Below, piece by piece: positions 31,093-40,646 of a stretch of 64,000 nt of DNA. Position 1 is the stretch's first letter. Every line of letters starts with the position of its first letter. Source of the stretch: CAYREX01 sp964423505 (lineage in GTDB: Bacteria > Fermentibacterota > Fermentibacteria > Fermentibacterales > JCC-6); the NCBI GenBank assembly GCA_964423505.1, contig CAYREX010000011.1:40319-104318 (forward strand), given 5' to 3'. A model generated the notes under the pieces. The model was not told the DNA's origin. It ran no database searches and saw only the letters and a program-made list of their open reading frames with translations. The translations under genes and the position numbers were made by a program.

Positions 31093-32375
31093 CCTCCGGC
31101 CTCGCATGCCGGCCCGGCACCACGTTGCTGACCTGGGCGGCCCTGGTCCTCCTGGTCTTCGGCGGCAGGATGTACACCACGGATGTCGTCGCCCAGTACG
31201 AGGCGGCCGGCTCCCTGGTCGGGGAGAGGCCGCTCCTGACCGTATCGGGCGACTACGGCTGGGTGGTCTCCGGCGTCCGGTCCGGCCCCTTCGTGCCCCA
31301 CGCCCCCGGCTACTCGGTCCTGCTCGCCCCTGCCTCCCTGGCCGGCCGGGTCGCCGGCACGGAGGCGGGCAAGGTGGTCACGGCTATCACGAGCGCCGCC
31401 ATGAGCCTCCTCCTCCTGGCCGCGTGGCACTGCGTCGCCTCCCTCCGCTACGGCAGGCCCGACCCGCTCCGGATGGCGGCCCTGGCCGTGGGGGGCATGG
31501 CGCTGGTCTACGCCAGGATGCCGTACGACGTCACCTCCGCCGCGGCGCTTGCGATGACCGCCCTCCTGGCCTCCGACCTGGAGAGGCCCGCGCTGGCCGG
31601 GGCGCTCATGGGAATGGCCGTCCTCGTCCGGGTCGACAGCGTGCTGCTGCTGCCGGTCCTCTGGAGGGGATGGCGGCCGGCGCTGCGGACCCTGGCCGGG
31701 ATGCTGCCCTTCCTGCTGCTGCTCGGCGCCGCGAACGCCTGGCGCTTCGGCAGCCCGTTCGCCGACGGCCACGGGCAGGACCCGGCGGCGGCCCTGCGGC
31801 CCCTGCGGGGGGGCGTGGCCGGTCTTCTGCTCAGTCCGGGCAAGGGGCTGCTCTGGTACGCGCCGCTCTGCCTCCTGGCGGCGCTGCGCCACAGGGCGGG
31901 CACCTGGAGGCTGTGGATGCCCTTCCTGCTCTCCCTGCTGCTCCACGGCTCCATGCACGACTGGACAGGCGGCACCGGCTGGGGCCCGAGGTTCCTGTTC
32001 ACGGCGCTGCCCTTCCTGCTGTTGCCGCTGGCCCGCCGGGGGGCCGGCGGCCGGGCGTTCTGGGCGCTGGCCGGACTGACGCTGGTCACCTCCCTGGCGG
32101 CCTCCTGGACCGATGTGTGCGCCCTGGAGCGGAGCCTGGGGCCGGACCTCTTCGGAGAGCCGGGCAGGCAGGCGGTCGTATGGACCTTCTCCCGCTCCCC
32201 ACTGACAGCCGCGCTGGGGAGGCTCGGCACCGGCACCCCCGACCTGCTGGGAGCCTCCGCGGCGGCGAAGGCGGGGCTGCCGCCGTGGGCGGGTGCCGCG
32301 GGGCAGGCCGCGGCCGCCCTCGGACTCCTGACCCTGGCCCTCCGCCGGCGCTCGCGGGAAGCGGTCGGCCGGTGA
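31089..32375 (+). CDS. GT-C-type membrane protein (PMT/ArnT-like)
   Basis: About 428 residues with ten or more predicted membrane helices. After the first helix comes YTTDVVAQYEAAGSL, which places an acidic residue in the first external loop as in GT39/GT-C enzymes. Start assigned at TTG 31089, overlapping the upstream TGA (TTGA); no strong ribosome site. It probably transfers a sugar from a polyprenyl-phosphate donor, perhaps the product of the DPM1-like enzyme. Family assignment is moderate. Confidence 0.72.
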   Translation: MTSGLACRPGTTLLTWAALVLLVFGGRMYTTDVVAQYEAAGSLVGERPLLTVSGDYGWVVSGVRSGPFVPHAPGYSVLLAPASLAGRVAGTEAGKVVTAITSAAMSLLLLAAWHCVASLRYGRPDPLRMAALAVGGMALVYARMPYDVTSAAALAMTALLASDLERPALAGALMGMAVLVRVDSVLLLPVLWRGWRPALRTLAGMLPFLLLLGAANAWRFGSPFADGHGQDPAAALRPLRGGVAGLLLSPGKGLLWYAPLCLLAALRHRAGTWRLWMPFLLSLLLHGSMHDWTGGTGWGPRFLFTALPFLLLPLARRGAGGRAFWALAGLTLVTSLAASWTDVCALERSLGPDLFGEPGRQAVVWTFSRSPLTAALGRLGTGTPDLLGASAAAKAGLPPWAGAAGQAAAALGLLTLALRRRSREAVGR

Positions 32376-33445
32376 AGGTCCTCCACCTCTCCCCGCAGAA
32401 CTACACCGGCGTGCTCTCACTCTACCTCAGGGGGCACAGGGAGCTGGGCCACGAGAGCCGGCTGGTCACCTTCTACCGGGCGAAGAACCGCTACCCGGAG
32501 GACATCTGCCTGAACCTCCCCTTCGTCGGTCCGATGGAGTGGCTCTGGAAGCTGAAGAGGCTGGTCGGCGCCGGCAGCATGAGGGTCCCCTTCACCGGCA
32601 CGACCGAGCGCATCTTCTGGGAGCCGTCCCCGCTGGAGCGGGTGCTCTGGGCGTTCCGCAACGCCGTCTGGAGGCCGCTGGTATCGCGCGCCGCGAGGAA
32701 GTACGGCCTTTGGGACTTCGACGTCTACCACCTGGAGGGGGGGATGAGCTTCTTCAGGAGCGGCAGCGACGTGAGGATGCTGAAGCGGCGCGGCGCCAGG
32801 ATAGTCGGCAACTACCACGGGCTGGACCTCCGCATGCGAGGCGCCATTAGGCCCGTCTGGGAGGCGACCGACATGCACCTCACCTGCGAGTTCGACCTCT
32901 ACTCGAGGTACCCGGAGGTCGACTATCTCTTCCTCCCCTTCGACCCGGAGGGCGTCCCGAAGGCGGAGCCGCCGGCCGAGGGGCCCCTCAGGATATGCCA
33001 CGCCCCCAGGATAAGGTCGGTCAAGGGGACCGGGACCATAATCGACACGGTCGAGTCTCTCTCCCGTGAGCTGCCGGTGGAGCTGGTGCTCATCGAGGAC
33101 GTGTCCCACGCCGAGGCCCTCCGGATGAAGGCCGGCTGCCACGTGGCCATAGACCAGGTGGCAAGCGGGGACATGGGCTACGGCGTCAACTCCCTGGAGA
33201 GCCTCTCCATGGGCATCGCCACGGTGACCAACCTCTCGCGGGCGTACCGGGAGTTCATACCGGACCACCCGTTCGTCCTGGCCACGCCGGAGAGCCTGGG
33301 CGACGTGCTCCGCCGGCTGGCCCTCGACCCGGCCCTCCGCAGGCGCAGCGGGGAGGCGGGACCGCCATGGATAAGGAAGCGCCACCACTGGCTGTCGGTG
33401 GCGGAGGAGATACACCGCCGTTACCGGGAGATGGGATGGGAGTAG
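32372..33445 (+). CDS. Glycosyltransferase (GT-B/GT4-like)
   Basis: A 357-residue protein starting VKVLHLSPQNYTGVLSLYL (GTG, GTGA overlap). The second half has a GT-B layout: ICHAPRIRSVKGTGTI and then GYGVNSLESLSMGIATVTN, the usual donor-binding E-rich segment. It would add a sugar to the growing repeat unit on the cytoplasmic face. Acceptor and donor unknown. The end overlaps the flippase start by ten bases. Confidence 0.85.
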   Translation: MKVLHLSPQNYTGVLSLYLRGHRELGHESRLVTFYRAKNRYPEDICLNLPFVGPMEWLWKLKRLVGAGSMRVPFTGTTERIFWEPSPLERVLWAFRNAVWRPLVSRAARKYGLWDFDVYHLEGGMSFFRSGSDVRMLKRRGARIVGNYHGLDLRMRGAIRPVWEATDMHLTCEFDLYSRYPEVDYLFLPFDPEGVPKAEPPAEGPLRICHAPRIRSVKGTGTIIDTVESLSRELPVELVLIEDVSHAEALRMKAGCHVAIDQVASGDMGYGVNSLESLSMGIATVTNLSRAYREFIPDHPFVLATPESLGDVLRRLALDPALRRRSGEAGPPWIRKRHHWLSVAEEIHRRYREMGWE

Positions 33446-34893
33446 CGCAGGCCGGGGCCGAGAGGAGCAGGGACCTCTCCAGGGAGACGGCTCTCTACGC
33501 CATGGCCATGGTGGTCGGCGGCCTGATGCAGCTCGCCTTCCTCCCCTTCATGTCCGTCTTCATGACTGCGGAGCAGGCGGGGGAGCTGGGCGTGCTGCGC
33601 ACCATCGCCGAGGTGGTGGCCGGGATAGTCGTCCTGGGGCTGCCCACGGCGGTCATCAGGGCCTGGCACGCCACAACCTCCCACAGGGCGGTGCTGACCC
33701 GGGCGGTTACACTGCCGGTCATCCCCGCCGTCGTCTCCGCAGGCTTGCTGATTCTGGTCGGGCCGGCGCTGGCCGGCTGGCTCAGGCTGGGGAGGCCGGA
33801 CCTGCTCTGGCACTCGCTGGGCCTGGGGACGGCGGTGGCCTACCTCCAGGTGCTCATGTCCATGCCCAGGGCGGAGGGGCTGGCCGGGCGCTACTTCCTG
33901 ATGCAGCTCTTCCGGGGGCTGCTGGCACTGGGGCTGCTGGCCGGGCTCCTCTACCTGCTGGACGTCGACCCGGTGCCCGGCTTCATGACCGCCAGGTGGG
34001 CGCCCGCGGCCCTGATGGCCCTCTTCGCCGCGGGGATGATGGTATCGAGGACCAGGGCGAGCAGGGGGGAGGCCGCGCCCCGGGGGCTGACCGGGGGCAT
34101 CCTGGCGTTCGGCCTGCCGCTGGTGCCGGCCAGCCTGGCGCTCATCGTCCTCTCCTCGGCGGACATAGTGATGCTGAGGAACATCTACCCGGCCCTCTCC
34201 GAGAGCGGGTACTACGAGTGGGCCGGCAGGGCCTGCCTTCTGCTCACCCCCCTGGTGCTCGGCTTCGACATGGCCTGGAAGCGGTTCATCTTCCGCACCC
34301 GCCGGGACGGCGGCACCATGGGGGAGCTGGGCAGGGCCGGGCTGCTCTTCATGGTCCTGCTCGACTGGGCGGCGCTGGTGCTCGCGATGTCCGCCCCGGC
34401 GATAGTGGCGGTGGTCGGCGGTGGCGCCTACTGGCCGGCGGTGCGGATACTGCCGACCCTGGCCGGGGCGGGGGCCATGTACGGCCTCTACCTCATCTCC
34501 CAGACCGGCTGCCTGCTCACCGGGCAGACGAAGTACGTTGCCTGGATGACCGGCTTCGGCGCCCTCCTGAACATCGGCTTCAACTTCAGGCTGATACCGG
34601 TTGCGGGAGGGCTTGGCGCGGCCTTCGCCACCCTGGCCACCGACCTGTTCATGGCCCTGAGCCTCTTCTGGCTCGGCAGGAAGGTCTTCCCGGTGAGCTT
34701 TCTGGCGGTGGTGCTCATGGTCGTCCCGCCGGTGGCCTACGGCCCGCTCGCCACCATGGGTGAGGGGGGGAGGTCGACCGCCGTCCTCGTAGGGACCGGA
34801 CTGACGGCGCTGGTCATCGCCGGCCTGCGGGCGGGGGGGACCAGGCTGAGCCGGATAGTGGCCCCCCCGCGGGCGGGGGGGACTGATGGCTGA
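33436..34893 (+). CDS. Polysaccharide flippase (Wzx/MOP family)
   Basis: A 485-residue protein with 12-14 predicted helices. N-terminal ETALYAMAMVVGGLMQLAFL, central FGLPLVPASLALIVLSSADIVML, and GTLGAA-like small-residue segments typical of O-antigen flippases. It moves lipid-linked oligosaccharide across the membrane. ATG at 33436 lies inside the previous gene's last codons. No Wzy polymerase is obvious in the cluster. Confidence 0.87.
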   Translation: MGVAQAGAERSRDLSRETALYAMAMVVGGLMQLAFLPFMSVFMTAEQAGELGVLRTIAEVVAGIVVLGLPTAVIRAWHATTSHRAVLTRAVTLPVIPAVVSAGLLILVGPALAGWLRLGRPDLLWHSLGLGTAVAYLQVLMSMPRAEGLAGRYFLMQLFRGLLALGLLAGLLYLLDVDPVPGFMTARWAPAALMALFAAGMMVSRTRASRGEAAPRGLTGGILAFGLPLVPASLALIVLSSADIVMLRNIYPALSESGYYEWAGRACLLLTPLVLGFDMAWKRFIFRTRRDGGTMGELGRAGLLFMVLLDWAALVLAMSAPAIVAVVGGGAYWPAVRILPTLAGAGAMYGLYLISQTGCLLTGQTKYVAWMTGFGALLNIGFNFRLIPVAGGLGAAFATLATDLFMALSLFWLGRKVFPVSFLAVVLMVVPPVAYGPLATMGEGGRSTAVLVGTGLTALVIAGLRAGGTRLSRIVAPPRAGGTDG

Positions 34894-35836
34894 CCGGCCC
34901 GTACTCTCCGTACAGATACCGGTCAGGGACGGTGGGGAGCGCTTCTCCGAGACGCTTCGCAGCCTGGCGGGGCAGGAGACCGGCGGAAGACGCTGGGAGC
35001 TGGTCGTGGTCGACGACGGCAGCCGGGTGCCGGTAGGGAAGGACCCGGCGATCGACCTCTCCATGCCCCCCGGGGTGGACGTCAGGGTGGTGAGGCGCTC
35101 CGGCCCCGGAAACAGGGCCGCCGCCAGGAACCTGGCCTGGCGCAGCGCGGAGGCTCCGCTCTCCCTGATGGCCGACGCCGACCTCCGCTTCATGCCGGGT
35201 GCCCTGGCCGGGCACATGGACCTCCACCGGGAGGGTGGCGACCGGGTGGTGATGGGCGCCCGGCTGGACGCCTGGCGGCCGGGGGCCACGCCCTGGCAGA
35301 GGTGGTTCGACGGCAGGGCCATGGGGGGACGACCGGCGGGGCCCTTCCCCTGGAGGTACCTGATAACCGGCAACCTCAGCATGCCCACCGCCCTCCTCGC
35401 GGAGATGGACGGGTTCGACCCGGCAATCGACCGCTACGGCGGGGAGGACACCGAGCTGGGCTACCGGCTCCACCTCCGTGGAGGAGTGGAGATGCTCTGG
35501 GAGCCCTCCCTGGTGGCCCGCCACCTGGACGAGGTGACGGTGAGGCAGCACTCCCGCAAGATGGTAGAGTACGGCGGCTCCGGGCTGCGGCACATACTGG
35601 AGAAGCACCCGGGCGCCCGGGGGCTGCTGGGCAGCAGGTGGGTGGAGCCGCTGCCGGCCCGCCCGCTGGGCCCCGGCGTGCTGGCCATGAGGCTCCTCTG
35701 CAGGCCGGCGCTGACCCGGCCGGTCTACAGGGCCGCCCTCAGGGCGGCGGAGCTGCTGGGGGGGCCGGCGGTCCTCTTCACCTACCTTTCGGTGGGCGCC
35801 TGCCTGATGGGCCTGAGGGGGAGGAGCTTCGAATGA
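34886..35836 (+). CDS. Family 2 glycosyltransferase
   Basis: A 316-residue GT2: VSVQIPVRDGGERFSETL-like start, VVDDGSRVPV, DADLRFMPG (DxD), then GFDPAIDRYGGEDTELGYR (the ED acceptor motif of GT2). A hydrophobic C-terminal part may associate with the membrane. Cytoplasmic sugar transferase; specificity unknown. Overlaps both neighbours by 4-8 bases. Confidence 0.88.
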   Translation: MADRPVLSVQIPVRDGGERFSETLRSLAGQETGGRRWELVVVDDGSRVPVGKDPAIDLSMPPGVDVRVVRRSGPGNRAAARNLAWRSAEAPLSLMADADLRFMPGALAGHMDLHREGGDRVVMGARLDAWRPGATPWQRWFDGRAMGGRPAGPFPWRYLITGNLSMPTALLAEMDGFDPAIDRYGGEDTELGYRLHLRGGVEMLWEPSLVARHLDEVTVRQHSRKMVEYGGSGLRHILEKHPGARGLLGSRWVEPLPARPLGPGVLAMRLLCRPALTRPVYRAALRAAELLGGPAVLFTYLSVGACLMGLRGRSFE

Positions 35837-36765
35837 GCGGGAGCCGGGCGGCAGGGCTGCTCCGCGAGCTCTTCCCGGGGGCGGTCTCCCGGGTGCGGCT
35901 GTCGGAGCTGACCACATGGAGGGTCGGCGGCCCGGCCGACGTACTCACGGCGACCTCGACCGGGATGCTCGCCGACGCCCTGGGGGAGATGCACCGCGAG
36001 GGGATAGGATCCGTGGTCCTCGGCGGCGGGTCGAACGTGCTCGCTCCGGACGCCGGCTGCGACTGCGTGGTCGTCAGGCTGGGCGGCGGTCTCACCCGGA
36101 GCTACTGGGAGAGGGAGGGCGGCGGCTGGAGGCTGGAGTGCGGCGGCGGCGCAAGGCTCCCCTCCCTTGCGGGTGCGGCCTGCATGAGGGGGGCTGACGG
36201 ACTCGTCTTCGCCGTGGGCATCCCGGGGACGGTCGGCGGGGCTGTGTTCATGAACGCAGGCGCCTACGGAGAGGAGACCTCCGCTCTGGTGGAGTCCGTG
36301 GAGTCGGCGGCGCAGGACGGCTCGGTCGGGGAGAGGCCGGGGAGCGGCTGCGGCTTCCGCTACAGGGGAAGCTCCTTCATGCGGAGCGGCGAGGTGGTCT
36401 CCCGGGTGAGGATGCGCCTTCGGGCCGGCGACCCGGCCGAGCTGCGGGAGAGGGCCGCCGGCGTGCTCGCCCTCCGCCGGGAGAGGCTCCCCCTGCGGCA
36501 GCCCAACGCCGGCAGCGTCTTCCGCAGGCCGGACGACGAGCACCCGCCGGGGCTGCTCATAGAGGAGTGCGGCCTCAAGGGCAGGAGGGTCGGCGGAGCG
36601 GTGGTCTCCAGCCTCCACGCCAACTTCATACTGAACGACGGCACGGCCACCTCCTCCGACATAGCCTCTCTCATCTGTATAGTACGCGATGAGGTGCGCG
36701 CCGCCACGGGCATCCTCCTCGGCGAGGAGGTCCGCTACCTGGGAACGGAGGGCTGGTCATGCTGA
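35833..36765 (+). CDS. murB: UDP-N-acetylenolpyruvoylglucosamine reductase
   Basis: A 310-residue type-II-like MurB. FAD-binding: TTWRVGGPAD, VLGGGSNVL, GIPGTVGGAVFMNAGAYG. Catalytic residues: Arg in YRGSSF, Ser in NAGSVFRRP, Glu in GEEVRYLG near the end. It makes UDP-MurNAc for peptidoglycan in the cytoplasm. Its position inside a polysaccharide cluster, between a glycosyltransferase (ATGA overlap) and a nucleotide-sugar SDR (seven-base overlap), rather than in a mur/fts cluster is unusual. Confidence 0.96.
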   Translation: MSGSRAAGLLRELFPGAVSRVRLSELTTWRVGGPADVLTATSTGMLADALGEMHREGIGSVVLGGGSNVLAPDAGCDCVVVRLGGGLTRSYWEREGGGWRLECGGGARLPSLAGAACMRGADGLVFAVGIPGTVGGAVFMNAGAYGEETSALVESVESAAQDGSVGERPGSGCGFRYRGSSFMRSGEVVSRVRMRLRAGDPAELRERAAGVLALRRERLPLRQPNAGSVFRRPDDEHPPGLLIEECGLKGRRVGGAVVSSLHANFILNDGTATSSDIASLICIVRDEVRAATGILLGEEVRYLGTEGWSC

Positions 36766-37724
36766 GCAGGATACTGGAAGGCGAGTCCGGCTGCCTCCGC
36801 GGCCTGCTGGAGCCGGGACCCCTGCTGGTGACAGGGGCGGCGGGCTTCGTGGGCGGGCACCTGATGCGCGAGCTGGGAATGGGCCCCGGCGACGTGGCCG
36901 CGGACGTGACGACGGACTACGAGGTGCCCGAGGGGGTGAGGAAGGTGGTCTGGGAGCTGCCCTCCCCGGCACCGCCGGACCTGCCGGAGGTGCGCTACAT
37001 AGTCCACCTGGCCGCGATGAGCTCGGTCTCCCGCTCCCTCAGGGAGGTCCACAGGGCCTACGAGATAAACCTGATGGGAACGGTCTCGGTTCTGGAGTAC
37101 ATGGCGGCGTCATGTCCGGGTGCCAGGCTGCTCCTGGCGAGCTCCGCCGAGGTCTACAGGGCCACCGACGACCTGATAACCGAGCAGAGCGAGATAGGCC
37201 CGAGGAACCCCTACGGCACCACGAAGGCCGCCGCGGAGATAGCCACCTTCCAGTTCGCCCGCAACTACGGTCTGGACATAGTCGTGGCCAGGTCCTTCCC
37301 CCACTTCGGGCCGGGCCAGTCGGCCGGGTTCGCCTTCCCGTCCTTCTGCAGGAGGATAATAGGGGCGGGCGCATCCGGCCCCCGCAGCATAAGGGTCGGA
37401 AACCTCAACCCGGTAAGGGACTACCTGTACGTGACGGACGTGACCAGGGCCTACGGCTGCATCCTCGGCCGCGGCCTCTCCGGGAGCATCTACAACGTGT
37501 GCACCGGCCAGGGGAACAGCATAGGCGACATGGTCGAGATGCTCATCGAGGTCTCCGGCGCGAAGCTGGAGCTCTCGGTGGACAGGGAGCTCTTCAGGCC
37601 GGCTGACGTCGAGTTCCAGGTCGGCGACCCGAGAAGGCTCACCTCGCTCCTCGGCTGGAGCCCGGTCGTCTCCAGGCGGGAGGGCCTCGAGAGGCTCCTC
37701 GATTGGTGGAGGGAGAGGACATGA
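36759..37724 (+). CDS. NAD-dependent epimerase/dehydratase (GDP-6-deoxy-mannose-reductase-like SDR)
   Basis: A 321-residue extended SDR: VTGAAGFVGGHL, then HLAAMSSVSRSLRE, ASSAEVYRAT, and catalytic NPYGTTKAA. The closest family impression is GDP-4-dehydro-6-deoxy-mannose reductase (Rmd), from RSFPHFGPGQSAGFAFPSF; UDP-sugar epimerase is an alternative. It would prepare a nucleotide sugar for the polymer. Its end overlaps the propeller gene (ATGA). Confidence 0.85.
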   Translation: MLSRILEGESGCLRGLLEPGPLLVTGAAGFVGGHLMRELGMGPGDVAADVTTDYEVPEGVRKVVWELPSPAPPDLPEVRYIVHLAAMSSVSRSLREVHRAYEINLMGTVSVLEYMAASCPGARLLLASSAEVYRATDDLITEQSEIGPRNPYGTTKAAAEIATFQFARNYGLDIVVARSFPHFGPGQSAGFAFPSFCRRIIGAGASGPRSIRVGNLNPVRDYLYVTDVTRAYGCILGRGLSGSIYNVCTGQGNSIGDMVEMLIEVSGAKLELSVDRELFRPADVEFQVGDPRRLTSLLGWSPVVSRREGLERLLDWWRERT

Positions 37725-39886
37725 CCCCGCTCCTGCTGGTCCTGGCCCTGCTCGGCAGGATAACCGAATGGGAGCACCATACCTCCCTCTCCGGCGTCAG
37801 CGCCCTGTATCTGGACGGAGACATCGTGGCGGCGGCGACCAGCGGCGGCGTGGCCTTCGGCACGCTCTCCGCCTCCGGCCTGGAGTGGGACTCCACCTAC
37901 GCCTACCCCGGCGAGCTGAGCCACAGCGACGTCAGGTGCCTGGTGCCCGACGGCTCAGGCAACCTCTGGATGGGCACCTACGGCGGCGGGATAGACGTGC
38001 TGGCCCCGGGCGGCGGCATGTCGCACTACGGACAGCTGGAGGGGCTCCCCCTCTCGCTCCGCATCAACGCCATACTGCCCGACTCCACCGTGTGGGTCGG
38101 CACTACCGAGGGCCTCTGCTCCCGGGAGCTGGGCTACTTCGAGGTCTGGACCGGATACAGCACCGGCGGCGGCCTCCCCTCGGACATAGTCAACGCCCTG
38201 GCGGTGGTGGACTCCGGGCTCGTGGTCGGCACGGAGAGCGGAATAGCCCTGCTCAGGGCCGGCTCCTACCCCGGCTCCCCCTCCTCCTGGTACGCCTTCC
38301 CCGGGGCGTCCGGACTGAACGTGCTGGACCTGGCGGTCTTCGGGGACACGGCATGGGCAGCCTGCACGGACGGTCTCTACCTGATGCCGCCGGGCGGCAT
38401 CTGGAGCGAGGAGGTGGACTATCCTGGCGAGCAGCCCATCTCCCTGGCCCACGACGGCCGGAGCCTGGTCGTCGGCGGCAAGGGGGACGTCTCGCTGCTC
38501 GGGCCGGAGGGCTGGAGCCGCCACACGCAGGACCTCCAGGGACAGATGGTACGGGACGTCGTCTGCCTCGGGGGTGACAGCCTCCTCCTGGCCCAGACCG
38601 GCACCTTCTCCGAGGAGAGGGCCAACGGCAACGGAGTCGCGCTCGGCGTCCCCGGCTCCTTCGAGAGCCGCGTGCCCCCCGGCGCCCCGTCGAACGACCT
38701 CGAGTCGGTGACGGTCGACGAGAGGGGGGACCTCTGGGTTGGCAGCGACGACCACGGCGCGGCGGTGCTCTCCGGAGGGGAGTGGACCGGCTTCGTCTCC
38801 GAGCTCCCGCGGAAGTTCCAGGTCTTCGTCTGCCGCGCGGACTACTCCGGCGGCGTCTTCCTGGCCCCCTACAACAACGGGATGGTATGGGTCGACTGGA
38901 AGGGGACGCCGGGGCGCGACGACGACGAGCTGATCTACTGGACCTCCGGGGAGGGCGGGATGCTGAACGACCAGGTGACCGACGCCAGGATGGACGCCTC
39001 CGGCTCCCTCTGGATTGGCCAGGAGCCCTACTGGCAGACCCCCTCCGAGCCGAGCGGCGTATCCCGGCTCACCTGGACGCCCGGCGACCAGGGGAGCGCC
39101 TCCTGGAGCAGCGTGCGGACCACCGACGGGCTGCCCTCCGGCTTCGTGAGGGCGGTGCAGCCGGTCACTCACTCCACCGCCTGGGTCGGCACCGAGGGGG
39201 GGCTGGCCCTGGTGGACGTCTCCTCCTCCTCCGTGCTCCGGGTGCTCGGCAGCGCCGACGGGCTCCCTTCGTCCGACATCCGCTCCCTGGCGCTCCACCC
39301 GACCGGCGACGTCTACGTGGGCACCGCCAACGGCCTGGCGCTCATCGAGAGCTCCGGGAGCGTCAGGGATGTCCCGGACGTCTCCGGAAGCGTCGAGGCT
39401 CTTCAGGTGGACAACCTCTCCGGCCTCTGGATAGCCACCAGCGAGGCCCTCTACAGGCTGATGCCGGACGGCGGGATGGAGGAGTACAACGAGCTGAACT
39501 CGCCGCTGCTCTCAATGGAGCTCAGGGCGATGGCCGCCGACCCGGACGCCGGGCGGCTCCACCTGGTTACCGACCACGGCCTGTGGAGCCTGGTCCTGCC
39601 CCGGGGGATGTCCGGCGAGCTGCCCACGGCGCAGGTCTTCCCGAACCCCTTCCTGCCCGACCGGGACGGCATCCTCAGGCTGGCCGGGCTGCCGGACCGC
39701 CCACTGACGTTCCGGGTGTTTGACCTGACCGGCACCCTTGTTTATGAGTCGGAATCGCCCGATCGGGACCGGTTCTCCTGGGACGGCTCGGACGAAGGCG
39801 GAGAGCCGCTCTCCTCGGGGACCTACATCGTCGAGATAAGGCAGGACGGGACCGGCAGGCTGGTCAAGCTGGCCCTGGTCCGGTGA
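37721..39886 (+). CDS. Secreted beta-propeller protein with C-terminal FlgD/type-IX-like module
   Basis: A 721-residue protein with a signal peptide (MTPLLLVLALLG). Many repeats of the two-component-regulator-propeller kind, such as GNLWMGTYGGGID, VWVGTTEGL, GDLWVGSDDHGAAV and GDVYVGTANGLAL, suggest two propellers across about 20-620. The last 90 residues are a FlgD-like Ig fold: FPNPFLPDRDG, FDLTGTLVYE, WDGSDEGGEPLSSGTYIVEI, as in sorting modules of FCB secreted proteins. No kinase domain. It may be an exported sensor or polymer-binding protein; its position in the polysaccharide locus suggests a cell-surface role. Confidence 0.85.
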   Translation: MTPLLLVLALLGRITEWEHHTSLSGVSALYLDGDIVAAATSGGVAFGTLSASGLEWDSTYAYPGELSHSDVRCLVPDGSGNLWMGTYGGGIDVLAPGGGMSHYGQLEGLPLSLRINAILPDSTVWVGTTEGLCSRELGYFEVWTGYSTGGGLPSDIVNALAVVDSGLVVGTESGIALLRAGSYPGSPSSWYAFPGASGLNVLDLAVFGDTAWAACTDGLYLMPPGGIWSEEVDYPGEQPISLAHDGRSLVVGGKGDVSLLGPEGWSRHTQDLQGQMVRDVVCLGGDSLLLAQTGTFSEERANGNGVALGVPGSFESRVPPGAPSNDLESVTVDERGDLWVGSDDHGAAVLSGGEWTGFVSELPRKFQVFVCRADYSGGVFLAPYNNGMVWVDWKGTPGRDDDELIYWTSGEGGMLNDQVTDARMDASGSLWIGQEPYWQTPSEPSGVSRLTWTPGDQGSASWSSVRTTDGLPSGFVRAVQPVTHSTAWVGTEGGLALVDVSSSSVLRVLGSADGLPSSDIRSLALHPTGDVYVGTANGLALIESSGSVRDVPDVSGSVEALQVDNLSGLWIATSEALYRLMPDGGMEEYNELNSPLLSMELRAMAADPDAGRLHLVTDHGLWSLVLPRGMSGELPTAQVFPNPFLPDRDGILRLAGLPDRPLTFRVFDLTGTLVYESESPDRDRFSWDGSDEGGEPLSSGTYIVEIRQDGTGRLVKLALVR

Positions 39887-39911
39887 GCACCTGACGGGGG
39901 TCTTTGGAACA

Positions 39912-40646
39912 ATGAAGGGCGTAGTACTTGCAGGCGGCCTGGGCACGCGCCTCAGGCCGCTGACGAGCATAACGAACAAGCACCTCCTCCCGGTCTACGA
40001 CAGGCCGATGATATTCCACCCGCTCCAGAAGCTTGCCGAGGCAGGCATACGGGACGTGATGCTGGTCACCGGCGGGAACAGCGCCGGCGACTTCCTGAGG
40101 CTGCTGGGCGACGGCAGCCTCTTCGGCCTCCGCACCCTCAACTACGCCTACCAGGTGAGGGAGGGGGGGATAGCCGAGGCCATCGGCCTGACCAGGTCTT
40201 TCGTCGGCGGAGACCGATTCGTAGTCATCCTCGGGGACAACATGCTCGAGGACCCGCTGAGGCCGTACCTCGACGCCTACGACGAGCAGGAGCGGGGCGC
40301 GCGCATACTGCTGAAGAGGGTTCGGAACCCGAGCGACTACGGCGTGGCGGAGCTGGAGGGCGACAGGGTGGTCTCGATAGTGGAGAAGCCGGAGGACCCG
40401 GTGAGCGACTACGCCGTGGTGGGCGTCTACATGTACGACGGCTTCGCGTTCGAGGTGATAGACCGGCTCTCCCCCTCGGACAGGGGCGAGCTGGAGGTGA
40501 CCGACCTGAACAGCGCCTACCTCGAGAGGGGGCTCCTGCGGGCGGACGTGCTGGAGGGCTGGTGGTCTGACGCCGGCTGCAGCATCGACGGCCTCATGGA
40601 GGCGGGCATCAAGGCGAGGGAGCTCTCGCTGGGGAGCGGCAGTTGA
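39912..40646 (+). CDS. rmlA: Glucose-1-phosphate thymidylyltransferase
   Basis: A 244-residue nucleotidyltransferase of the shorter form. N-terminal GGLGTRLRPLT, then NKHLLPVYDRPMI, LGDNMLEDP, NPSDYGVAELE, VEKPEDPVSDYAVVGVYMY. Makes dTDP-glucose from dTTP and glucose-1-phosphate. The ATG is 25 bases after the propeller gene. It is followed by rmlB; rmlC and rmlD are absent, so the end product is not dTDP-rhamnose from this cluster alone. Confidence 0.93.
   Translation: MKGVVLAGGLGTRLRPLTSITNKHLLPVYDRPMIFHPLQKLAEAGIRDVMLVTGGNSAGDFLRLLGDGSLFGLRTLNYAYQVREGGIAEAIGLTRSFVGGDRFVVILGDNMLEDPLRPYLDAYDEQERGARILLKRVRNPSDYGVAELEGDRVVSIVEKPEDPVSDYAVVGVYMYDGFAFEVIDRLSPSDRGELEVTDLNSAYLERGLLRADVLEGWWSDAGCSIDGLMEAGIKARELSLGSGS

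Noticed and set aside
31014..32420. Long minus-strand frame over the GT-C-type membrane protein
   Set aside because: Composition is Gln/Gly/Arg/Pro rich, and the plus strand has a coherent membrane protein in an operon.
33421..35388. 655-residue minus-strand frame over the flippase
   Set aside because: Low-complexity antisense of a hydrophobic protein; no start context.
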